DNA of 40,965 nt, taken from the NCBI GenBank assembly GCA_015061185.1, contig SUWZ01000022.1, positions 1 to 40,965 of the forward strand. The letters run 5' to 3'. Positions 7,324-14,116 of the stretch are shown here, piece after piece. Made by a program: the position numbers and the translations under genes. Below the pieces are notes generated by a model that worked only from the letters and a program-made list of their open reading frames with translations, made no database searches and was not told the origin of the DNA. This DNA comes from Bacteroidales bacterium. GTDB taxonomy: Bacteria > Bacteroidota > Bacteroidia > Bacteroidales > Paludibacteraceae. The first letter of the stretch is position 1, and every line of letters begins with the position of its first letter.

Positions 7324-8403
7324 ATGCGATATTTAGATATTATTATGCTGATTGTCGCTTCTCCCCTATTTGCTCAATCAGAATTTTGCGAAGAAACATG
7401 GTTTGAAGGAGAAGGTACGCAATATGGAGGAGTTGCAGGAAGTGATGGAGGGAATTGTGGAATTCCGGTTGAGGAAGGCGACTTCTACCATTGCGCCATG
7501 AACCACACACAATATGATAGCAGTGCCGCTTGTGGAGCATACGTAAGGGTTTTGGGACCCAAAGGGGAAATTACGCTACAGGTTGTTGACCGCTGTCCGG
7601 AATGCCAATATGGAGATATTGATCTAAGTACAGATGCATTTACGCAATTAGCAGAATTGAAAGATGGAAGAATTCCAATAAAATGGCGTTATGTACCTTG
7701 CCCCCAAAAAAAGGAAATAAAAATCTATTTTGAAAACGGTACAAGTCCTTACTACTTTAAAGCTCAATTTCGAGACTATAAATATGCTATTAAAAAGGTC
7801 GAATATCGAAAAAATGATGGTTCTTTTGTTCCTATACAAAGAGAGATGTACAATTACTTCGTTTGCCTGTCCGGAATCGATGAAGATAAAAGCAAATGCG
7901 GTCCCTACTCATTTAAGGTGACTTCCGTCAGTGGAGAAAGTCTGTTGATAGAAAATGTAATATATGAAGAGGGTAAAGAAGTCTCTACGGGTCAACAATT
8001 TCAGGACGCAAAATGTCCGGATTGCTTTGGAACGATTGGAGGGAACGCAGAAATTGACAACTGCGGAGAGTGTTCCGGTGGCGAAACCGGCATAGAGAAA
8101 AACTCAACATGCCAACAAGATTGTATTGGGTATTGGAACGGAAGTGCTTTCCTCGACAATTGCGGGATTTGTGTCGGTGGCACAACAGGAGGAACACCTT
8201 GTGCAGAGACAATTTTAACAGATATTATAAATGAGGATGATGATTCCATCAAAAAAATTGAGGTCTATGATCTTCTCGGAAGAACAAAAAAAATCATAAC
8301 AAAAGAAGAATTAAAAAATCTTATGCATAAAAATAATAATCAGCCACTTATTCTAAAAATTGTCAAACAAACAACCATTGAGGTGGTAAAATTTTATAAA
8401 TAA
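7324..8403 (+). CDS. Secreted expansin-like protein with Cys-rich repeats and T9SS-like tail
   Basis: 359 residues from the ATG at 7324, which gives a proper signal peptide ending SPLFAQ; a GTG start at 7279 overlapping the GNAT gene is unlikely. After it comes a double-psi beta-barrel (about residues 28-130). It shows VVDRCPEC...GDIDLSTDAF and DGRIPIKWRYVPC, closely following Bacillus subtilis EXLX1 (YoaJ), in which the Asp residues of VTD and ALDLS are needed for activity. A CBM63-like second domain follows (about residues 135-235). Next is a Cys-rich stretch with two DNCGxCxGG motifs, then a tail with KIEVYDLLGR that resembles a T9SS type A sorting domain. Expansins loosen cellulose or peptidoglycan networks without hydrolysis. 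Expansin domains are confident; the export route is inferred. Confidence 0.85.
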   Translation: MRYLDIIMLIVASPLFAQSEFCEETWFEGEGTQYGGVAGSDGGNCGIPVEEGDFYHCAMNHTQYDSSAACGAYVRVLGPKGEITLQVVDRCPECQYGDIDLSTDAFTQLAELKDGRIPIKWRYVPCPQKKEIKIYFENGTSPYYFKAQFRDYKYAIKKVEYRKNDGSFVPIQREMYNYFVCLSGIDEDKSKCGPYSFKVTSVSGESLLIENVIYEEGKEVSTGQQFQDAKCPDCFGTIGGNAEIDNCGECSGGETGIEKNSTCQQDCIGYWNGSAFLDNCGICVGGTTGGTPCAETILTDIINEDDDSIKKIEVYDLLGRTKKIITKEELKNLMHKNNNQPLILKIVKQTTIEVVKFYK

Positions 8404-8437
8404 ATATAGATAAAATGTACTTTTTTCGGGCAAACCT

Positions 8438-8467
8438 TTTGTATATATAAAAAAAACTGTATATTTG
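8438..8467 (+). promoter_or_regulatory. Promoter of tRNA-Cys
   Basis: TTTG (8438-8441), an 18-nt spacer and TATATTTG (8460-8467), 15 nt before the mature tRNA 5' end. A good match to the Bacteroidota housekeeping promoter. Confidence 0.7.
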
Positions 8468-8482
8468 CACCCGAATTGAGTT

Positions 8483-8556
8483 GGTTCCTTGGCCGAGCGG
8501 TTAGGTACCGGTCTGCAAAACCGTTTACAGCAGTTCGAATCTGCTAGGAACCTCCA
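8483..8556 (+). tRNA. tRNA-Cys (GCA)
   Basis: 74 nt including encoded CCA. The acceptor arm GGTTCCT (8483-8489) pairs with AGGAACC (8546-8552), with discriminator T. The D arm starts TGGCCGAGCGG. The anticodon loop CTGCAAA gives anticodon GCA for cysteine. The T arm is AGCAG-TTCGAAT-CTGCT. It has its own promoter upstream and a strong intrinsic terminator directly after CCA. A dedicated Cys tRNA beside Cys-rich secreted protein genes is probably coincidence. Confidence 0.96.
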
Positions 8557-8591
8557 AAACGTGTCAGGATTTTTTCTTGACACGTTTTTTT
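8557..8591 (+). terminator. Rho-independent terminator of tRNA-Cys
   Basis: AAACGTGTCA (8557-8566) pairs perfectly with TGACACGTTT (8578-8587), followed by a T run. It begins at the base after CCA. Confidence 0.88.
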
Positions 8592-8611
8592 GTTTATCAA
8601 ATGTATAATTT

Positions 8612-9463
8612 ATGGAACATTCGCACCGACAAATGGGGAAAATGGGACATCCGGACATGGAACCATTTTCTTTAAAGACACTCAATGAGAGTTGTCATCA
8701 AATGGTGTGCCCTACTCCCATGATTCGATCTGTAATCAATAGTTTTATATTTCTAACAGAGGGAGAAGTGGTGGTGGAGAGTTGCGAAAACAATTTTATT
8801 GTCAAAAAAGATGAATTACTATTCATTCCTAATGGAGTTCCGTTTTCTATAAAATATTATAAAGAATGTATTGGTTACATGGGGGGATTCCACAATAGTT
8901 TTCTCTCGTCAGAAATCATTCAACCCCATATTCTCAAATCAATCACCATCTTGCAATCCCAACAACCCATCAAGGAGTGTTTTGATAAAGAGGAATCTTT
9001 GCGAATCAATCTAACTCTTAAAAAGATGGTTGACGAGAACAATAACAAAAAGAAAAACGATTTACTCATTAAAATGCTCCTACTGGATTTGCTATTCAGT
9101 TGCAACGATACTGATACTCATTTACCCAAAAACGACATCGGAAATACAAGTAGTAAATTTTTAGAACTAATCTTCGATGAGAGTAAAGAAATTCTCACAA
9201 TCACAGAATATGCACAACACTTTGGAGTAACTCCTAATCACCTCAATAAAACCATCAAATTACATACCGGAAAGACCCTTTCTGAATGGATTGAAGAATC
9301 CATAATTATGCGTTCCAAGACATTATTGCAAGAGACAAATTTAGCCATTTCAGAAATAGCAGAACGACTAAATATATTAGACCAATCCTATTTTTCAAGA
9401 AAATTTAAACGACACGAAAACTGTTCTCCGCTTGAATACAGAAAAAGGAATAAAAAATCCTAA
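8612..9463 (+). CDS. AraC-family transcriptional regulator
   Basis: 283 residues. The C-terminal 100 residues carry the two helix-turn-helix motifs of AraC/XylS: LTITEYAQHFGVTPNHLNKT, and ISEIAERLNILDQSYFSRKF with SPLEYRK. The N-terminal half is a cupin-like sensor (LTEGEVVVE...LLFIPNGVPFSI). The extreme N-terminus is rich in His and Met (MEHSHRQMGKMGHPDM), a possible metal-binding tail. It ends 57 nt before a TonB-dependent receptor on the same strand, and AraC regulators next to such receptors usually control them in response to the imported ligand. The promoter of the receptor lacks a -33 box, as expected for an activator-dependent promoter. Family assignment is secure; the ligand is unknown. 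Confidence 0.9.
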   Translation: MEHSHRQMGKMGHPDMEPFSLKTLNESCHQMVCPTPMIRSVINSFIFLTEGEVVVESCENNFIVKKDELLFIPNGVPFSIKYYKECIGYMGGFHNSFLSSEIIQPHILKSITILQSQQPIKECFDKEESLRINLTLKKMVDENNNKKKNDLLIKMLLLDLLFSCNDTDTHLPKNDIGNTSSKFLELIFDESKEILTITEYAQHFGVTPNHLNKTIKLHTGKTLSEWIEESIIMRSKTLLQETNLAISEIAERLNILDQSYFSRKFKRHENCSPLEYRKRNKKS

Positions 9464-9504
9464 TTTTATTTATTGCAATCCTAACATTTTTCATAGAAGG
9501 GTTC

Positions 9505-9512
9505 TACCTTTG
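9505..9512 (+). promoter_or_regulatory. -7 box of the TonB receptor gene
   Basis: TACCTTTG lies 8 nt before the ATG at 9521. No TTTG occurs 19-20 nt upstream, which fits activation by the adjacent AraC protein. Start-site placement would make the mRNA leaderless or nearly so. Confidence 0.55.
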
Positions 9513-9520
9513 CACCCGAC

Positions 9521-11797
9521 ATGGATAATTCTAAAACAAAATTTATCAAACTATTCTTGTGCTTGCTTTCTTTTTATGTGGTTCAATTGAAAGCAACAGA
9601 AACAGATACGCTAAATTATACGTTGGAAGAGTTTGTTATAACTACACAACCCAAAGAGAACAAACCTCTTGACCAGCAACCTATAACGTATAGTTCAATC
9701 TCTATATCTCAAATAGAACGCGAAGAGATAAAATCACCCAAAGATTTATCTTCCCAGATTCCCAACCTGCATATCCCCGACTATGGTTCGGGTATGACCT
9801 CCTCTATCTACATTCGAGGCTTAGGAGCCAGAATAGATCAACCGGCAGTGGGATTAATCGTGGATAATATTCCCTATCTCAATAAGAACAATTACGATTT
9901 TGACTATTTTGATCTGGAGCGAATAGAAATGCTAAGAGGTCCGCAAGGCACACTATACGGGAGAAATACAATGGGTGGTGTTATGCATCTACACTCCATC
10001 TCTCCGTTTTATGAAAAAAAGATGAGATTTCAGTTCGACTACTCAACAGCCAACTCTATCAAAGCAAAAGTCTCTCTTTATAGAAAACCTTCTTCTAAAG
10101 TAGGTTATTCAATCGCCGGAAATTTCAACCATACCAATGGTTTTTTTACCAATACATATACTTCCGAAAAATGCGACAAATCCAATGGAGGAAGCATCAG
10201 AGGACGAGTTTTATGGAAAGCTACTCCCTCTTTTACTATCGACAATACTCTTAGCATCAATCTTTTAAAACAAGGAGGATATGCCTATGCTTTGTTGGAC
10301 GAAAAAACATTCAATCCTCAAGAGATTTCCTATAACGACCCATGCGGATACAATCGTTTCAGCTTAATTGAAGGGGTTGTCATGCAACTTAGTAAAGAGA
10401 AATTTGTATTCTCCAGTACAACCAGCTACCAATACTTAGACGATGAGATGACGTTGGATCAAGATTTTCAACCCATATCTCTATTTACATTGAAACAGGC
10501 ACAGAAAGAGCATGCAATAACAGAAGAACTGACCATCCGTAACCGAACACCGCATAAAGTATGGGATTGGAAATTTGGAGTTTGGGGCTTCTTTAAACAT
10601 AACAGAATGTCTGCCCCCGTGCTATTCAAGAAAGATGGAATTAACGAGTTGATTCTTGCCAATGCCAACAAAGGAATACAAACCGTTTTCCCCGACGATG
10701 CACTGAAAATAAAAGAGAATGAATTTTTAATCTCCAGTGAATTCCGATTACCAACCTACGGAGTGGCAGCTTATCACCAGTCCGAATTCCACGTTGGGAA
10801 ATGGGACTTTACTGCAGGAGTTAGAGTAGATTATGAAAATGCTCAAATGGAATACCAAAATGAGGCTACTCTCCACTATCTCTTCACGCTATTTATGAAT
10901 GACTACAAAGCCTTAAAAAGCATGTTCGACGGGAAAGAAAAAAAACAGTTCTTTGAAATCCTCCCTAAAATTGCCATTCAATACAACATCAACAACCAAA
11001 GTAATTTGTACGCCTCTGTAACCAAAGGATATAAATCGGGCGGATTTAATACGCAAATCTTCTCAGACCTGCTACAAAACAGATTAATGAATGACATGAT
11101 GAATGATATGGGCCTACACATGGATGGAATGGGTACAGCCAGTTATAATAGTGCCGAAGTGACCGGCTACGACCCCGAATACAATTGGAACTATGAGATA
11201 GGAACTCATCTTGATTTCAATAAAATAAATCTGTTGGTAGATTTTGCTCTATTCTATATCGACATACGAGACCAACAACTAACCGTATTCCCTCAAGGGA
11301 AAAACACAGGACGCATGATGACTAATGCAGGAAAAAGCAGAAGCATCGGAGGAGAATTATCTCTTACCTACCGAATTAAAGATTTCTTGTTAAACGGAAG
11401 TTATGGACATACCACAGCTCAATTTGTCGAATTCAATGATGGTAAAAACAGCTATAACGGAAACTATGTCCCCTTTGCTCCTCAGAACACTGCCTCACTA
11501 ACGGGACAATACACCATCTGCATCAATAAAAAAATAATAGATCAATTGATACTTTCTGCCAATTGGAAAGGAGTTGGAAAGATATATTGGGACGAAGAAA
11601 ATAGAGTTGTACAGCCTTTTTATTCACAGTTAGGAGCAACCATAGCACTTCAAAAAGGAGATTTTGAAATCAAATGCTGGGGAAAAAACTTAACCAACAC
11701 CAACTATACAACCTTTTACTTTGTTTCTATTGGAAATCGGTTTTGTCAAAGAGGAAAACCTCGTCAAATAGGGGTATCACTAATGTATGAATTTTAA
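9521..11797 (+). CDS. TonB-dependent outer-membrane receptor
   Basis: 758 residues. A signal peptide (LFLCLLSFYVVQLKA) is followed by a TonB-box-like region (EEFVITTQP) and a plug domain (about residues 45-160) with IYIRGLGARIDQPAVGLIVD and LERIEMLRGPQGTLYGRNTMGG, hallmark plug sequences. The rest is a 22-strand barrel ending with the terminal Phe needed for Bam-mediated insertion (VSLMYEF). There is no carboxypeptidase-D-like N-terminal extension and no SusD partner, so it looks more like a siderophore, metal or cofactor receptor than a SusC glycan porin. One predicted extracellular loop is strongly Met-rich (RLMNDMMNDMGLHMDGMG, about residues 522-540). It forms an operon with the following lipoprotein gene. 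The imported compound is not determined. Confidence 0.92.
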   Translation: MDNSKTKFIKLFLCLLSFYVVQLKATETDTLNYTLEEFVITTQPKENKPLDQQPITYSSISISQIEREEIKSPKDLSSQIPNLHIPDYGSGMTSSIYIRGLGARIDQPAVGLIVDNIPYLNKNNYDFDYFDLERIEMLRGPQGTLYGRNTMGGVMHLHSISPFYEKKMRFQFDYSTANSIKAKVSLYRKPSSKVGYSIAGNFNHTNGFFTNTYTSEKCDKSNGGSIRGRVLWKATPSFTIDNTLSINLLKQGGYAYALLDEKTFNPQEISYNDPCGYNRFSLIEGVVMQLSKEKFVFSSTTSYQYLDDEMTLDQDFQPISLFTLKQAQKEHAITEELTIRNRTPHKVWDWKFGVWGFFKHNRMSAPVLFKKDGINELILANANKGIQTVFPDDALKIKENEFLISSEFRLPTYGVAAYHQSEFHVGKWDFTAGVRVDYENAQMEYQNEATLHYLFTLFMNDYKALKSMFDGKEKKQFFEILPKIAIQYNINNQSNLYASVTKGYKSGGFNTQIFSDLLQNRLMNDMMNDMGLHMDGMGTASYNSAEVTGYDPEYNWNYEIGTHLDFNKINLLVDFALFYIDIRDQQLTVFPQGKNTGRMMTNAGKSRSIGGELSLTYRIKDFLLNGSYGHTTAQFVEFNDGKNSYNGNYVPFAPQNTASLTGQYTICINKKIIDQLILSANWKGVGKIYWDEENRVVQPFYSQLGATIALQKGDFEIKCWGKNLTNTNYTTFYFVSIGNRFCQRGKPRQIGVSLMYEF

Positions 11798-11818
11798 TAA
11801 CTTAATAATTATATTGAT

Positions 11819-12286
11819 ATGAAAAAGATTATTTTTTACGCTCTTTTAGGAGCATTAAGTTTGAACTTCATCTCTTGCGAAGAGGAAGATGGAAATGAAA
11901 CCAATGATGTAGTTATCAAGCCTGTAGAAACTCGTTATACAGGAACAATTAACGTGAATTTTAAAGGGCAAGCAACTGATACAGAAGGGGTTGATTGCGG
12001 AGTATTAAAAGATGACAACAAAAAAACGATCGATTTAAATTTGTATCAAGTGAAATTTGTACCACAAATGCCGTTGACTATCGACCTAACAATTCCTTCT
12101 ATCTCATTCCAAGAGAGCAATAATGAAATTAAATTTTCGGCAGATAGCATTGCTCCTACCATGGGCGGGAATCCGTATCCTGACTATGCGGCTAAGAAGC
12201 TAACAGGAATTATTACAGGAGATTCTATCTGGTTTCATTGCTCTTTTGGAGATTATCCTACTACCTACCAAGGAAACTTAAAATAA
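11819..12286 (+). CDS. Small lipoprotein, probably calycin-like
   Basis: 155 residues. It has a lipoprotein signal with the cysteine at residue 20 (LNFISC), followed by acidic residues, a usual surface-export context in Bacteroidota. The mature part begins TRYTGTINVNFKG and continues as alternating beta strands (IDLNLYQVKF, LTIDLTIPSISF, KLTGIITGDSIWF), resembling the calycin-like domain found in Bacteroidales lipoproteins (PF13944). The start lies 21 nt after the receptor stop, and a strong terminator follows, so it is the second gene of the receptor operon. It may bind the same ligand at the cell surface, in the manner of HmuY with HmuR. The domain call is from pattern memory and moderately sure; the role is inferred. 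Confidence 0.65.
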   Translation: MKKIIFYALLGALSLNFISCEEEDGNETNDVVIKPVETRYTGTINVNFKGQATDTEGVDCGVLKDDNKKTIDLNLYQVKFVPQMPLTIDLTIPSISFQESNNEIKFSADSIAPTMGGNPYPDYAAKKLTGIITGDSIWFHCSFGDYPTTYQGNLK

Positions 12287-12300
12287 TCACTTATAAACAA

Positions 12301-12341
12301 AAGAGGGTGACCCTAAAGTAAATTGGTCACTCTCTTATTTT
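12301..12341 (+). terminator. Rho-independent terminator after the receptor operon
   Basis: AAGAGGGTGACC (12301-12312) pairs with GGTCACTCTCTT (12325-12336) with one G-T wobble, followed by a T-rich tail. It starts 14 nt after the lipoprotein stop. Confidence 0.82.
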
Positions 12342-12370
12342 AAAATTATCTTGACAAACACCTTCAAAAA

Positions 12371-12401
12371 TTTGAATTCTTACAATTATTGTTTACCTTT
12401 G
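12371..12401 (+). promoter_or_regulatory. Promoter of the outer-membrane barrel gene
   Basis: TTTG (12371-12374), a 19-nt spacer and TACCTTTG (12394-12401), about 42 nt before the ATG at 12444. A full match to the Bacteroidota pattern. Confidence 0.7.
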
Positions 12402-12443
12402 TGTTAAAGTGAAATTTATTTTAACCCTCTAAAATAGAGTGAT

Positions 12444-13142
12444 ATGAAAAGATTATTTTTAGCTTTAATACTTTTATTTTTTACAACGTGTTTAGTTTTT
12501 TCACAAGAAAAAATTGAAGTTATTCATTTAAAAAATGGCAGTATCATAAAAGGTGAAATAGTCGAGTTTAAACCCAATCAATATTTGAAGATTGAAACAG
12601 ACAATGGTAGTTCGATTGTCTGTGACTTCGATGACATTGATTTGATTACAATAGAAAGCAATCGTAAAAACAGGTACTACCTTGAAAAAGGTTATCGAGG
12701 CTTTGTATATGGTGAATTCATCTGTGGTTGTATGGTCGGAGGTGCTTTTACAACAGTTCATGGAGGACAAATTAATAAGCACTTGTATTTAGGTGGAGGA
12801 ATAGGAATCCGATTTGCCGATGATTGGCATGGTGATCACTTGGCATTCCCTATATTTGCAAATTTCCGCTACGACTTTGGAGAGCGTTATATAACGCCGT
12901 TTCTCGATGTCAGAGCTGGAATTACTCTACCTTTAAACGGTGCCTTCGGTTTTTATGGCTCAACAAACTTTGGATGCAGAATTGGTCGATTATCAATGGA
13001 TATAGGTCTTGAATTGGCTCCAGGATTGGATGAGATTGAATTGTACAATTACAATTGGACCACCGACTATTATCGCTACTACACAACGATAAGCAGATAT
13101 GTTGCTTTTAATTGTGTCACCAAAATCGGATTTGAATTTTAG
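12444..13142 (+). CDS. Putative outer-membrane beta-barrel protein with N-terminal small beta domain
   Basis: 232 residues. The signal peptide ends near LVFSQ. Residues about 25-75 hold a short beta motif, VIHLKNGSIIKGEIVEF...LKIETDNGS, which resembles the SH3/Sm-like segment often placed before barrels in Bacteroidota. The remainder has alternating hydrophobic and aromatic strands rich in Gly (YLGGGIGIRF, FANFRYDFG, FGCRIGRLSMDIGLELA) and ends in Phe (KIGFEF), as integral barrels do. It stands alone between a terminator and repeat element B, with its own good promoter. Role unknown. Confidence 0.7.
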   Translation: MKRLFLALILLFFTTCLVFSQEKIEVIHLKNGSIIKGEIVEFKPNQYLKIETDNGSSIVCDFDDIDLITIESNRKNRYYLEKGYRGFVYGEFICGCMVGGAFTTVHGGQINKHLYLGGGIGIRFADDWHGDHLAFPIFANFRYDFGERYITPFLDVRAGITLPLNGAFGFYGSTNFGCRIGRLSMDIGLELAPGLDEIELYNYNWTTDYYRYYTTISRYVAFNCVTKIGFEF

Positions 13143-13192
13143 AACCTGCTAAAGGCGTTAAAAAAAATTACAATTAGTAAATTGAAATTCTA

Positions 13193-13426
13193 AAGGTGGA
13201 TGTAGCAATTCTTTTCACGAAATTTTTGAATTTACTTCTAATAGATTGCTATGCAAAAGAAAAGAGCTACGCAAGTATTGTTACTACCTAACAAACAGCA
13301 AGTTATAAACAAGTTGTTTAAATTTTATTGAAAATAGGCTCGAAATAAAATTTAAACAACTTCTAAAAAAAAACGAAGAGTTCGTCAACCCCAACTTAAA
13401 ACTCTGAATTTATAGGACTCTCCTTA
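13193..13426. repeat. Dispersed inverted-repeat element, copy B
   Basis: The ends are AAGGTGGATGTAGCAATTC (13193-13211) and GAATTTATAGGACTCTCCTTA (13406-13426), diverged inverted repeats of the copy A type. The interior shares a core with copy A, including the run ACAAACAG.AAGTT, and holds a 19-bp perfect inverted repeat: AAGTTGTTTAAATTTTATT (13311-13329) against AATAAAATTTAAACAACTT (13344-13362), with a 14-nt loop. The same arms form the two ends of the element at 38885-39077. The right end overlaps the 3' end of the lipoprotein gene on the minus strand. Confidence 0.65.
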
Positions 13427-13890
13427 TTAACAGACTGAGATACAGCATATTCATAATCCTCTTCCGTTATTCTATAACGATAAAGATTGATCTCGTCACT
13501 GTCGATTAAACGTTCATAGTTCATCTCATTATAAAACATTATACCGTCCCGTCTCCGTTCTTCTTCGAGAAGCGGTCCGCAATAACAAAAAATTGAATCA
13601 TCAAAAATAAGAGTGACATCCCACGTATCAAAAGGGACATATACCCATCCACCACACTCTCCATCTTTTACTATGCTATCACGTGGGTCAATAAAGAAAT
13701 CTTCTTGTAATCGATTTATATTTTCCCCTCTATCTACTGAGATTAACACATTATGATCGGTATCATTTACTATCATAAAATACCATCTGCCGGGAGGAAG
13801 TCCATCTACATCCGGTTCACAAGATATAAATGTGAATGATGTTATTAATACACAAATTACACCCAATAAATTTCTAACATTTCTCCTCAT
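13396..13890 (-). CDS. Hypothetical lipoprotein
   Basis: 164 residues. There is a clear lipobox with Cys at residue 24 (TFISC), followed by EPDVDGLPPGRWYFMIVN. The mature protein is acidic, with beta-type segments (NVLISVDRG, WDVTLIFDD) and two Cys motifs (ECGGW, CYCG). I do not recognise a family. The last nine residues (KESPINSEF) and the stop codon are encoded inside the right end of repeat element B, so the C-terminus seems to have been set by that element. It is transcribed against the barrel gene at 12444 and has a good promoter at 13966-13997 with a palindrome at the predicted start site. Confidence 0.75.
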   Translation of the reverse strand: MRRNVRNLLGVICVLITSFTFISCEPDVDGLPPGRWYFMIVNDTDHNVLISVDRGENINRLQEDFFIDPRDSIVKDGECGGWVYVPFDTWDVTLIFDDSIFCYCGPLLEEERRRDGIMFYNEMNYERLIDSDEINLYRYRITEEDYEYAVSQSVNKESPINSEF

Positions 13891-13943
13891 TTTCTCTTAT
13901 ATTTGGTTTCTAATTTTATTTTTACATCAAGGAATAGTCAGGA

Positions 13944-13959
13944 GGTTATTTAAATAACC
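13944..13959. promoter_or_regulatory. 16-bp palindrome, operator-like
   Basis: GGTTATTTAAATAACC is a perfect palindrome. It lies just past the -7 box of the minus-strand lipoprotein promoter, covering the likely transcription start, a common place for a dimeric repressor. Confidence 0.45.
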
Positions 13960-13965
13960 ACACAA

Positions 13966-13997
13966 CAAATTTAAACTATTTTGCGAAAATACGCAAA
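13966..13997 (-). promoter_or_regulatory. Promoter of the hypothetical lipoprotein gene
   Basis: On the minus strand TTTG (complement of 13994-13997), a 20-nt spacer and TAAATTTG (complement of 13966-13973). The leader is about 70 nt to the ATG at 13890. Confidence 0.65.
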
Positions 13998-14116
13998 TTC
14001 AACAAGCGACAGAAAAGGAATATCCACGTAGAACTGCTCGCCATTTACCATAAATTCACCCACCTCTCTGAACAAAGCAAGCAAAGGAAACGTTTCAATG
14101 ATAAAATCAAAAAACT

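Noticed and set aside
8266-8400. A full T9SS type A domain at the end of the expansin
   Set aside because: Only the KIEVYDLLGR part is convincing; the usual YPNP lead-in is missing, so I call it T9SS-like rather than certain.
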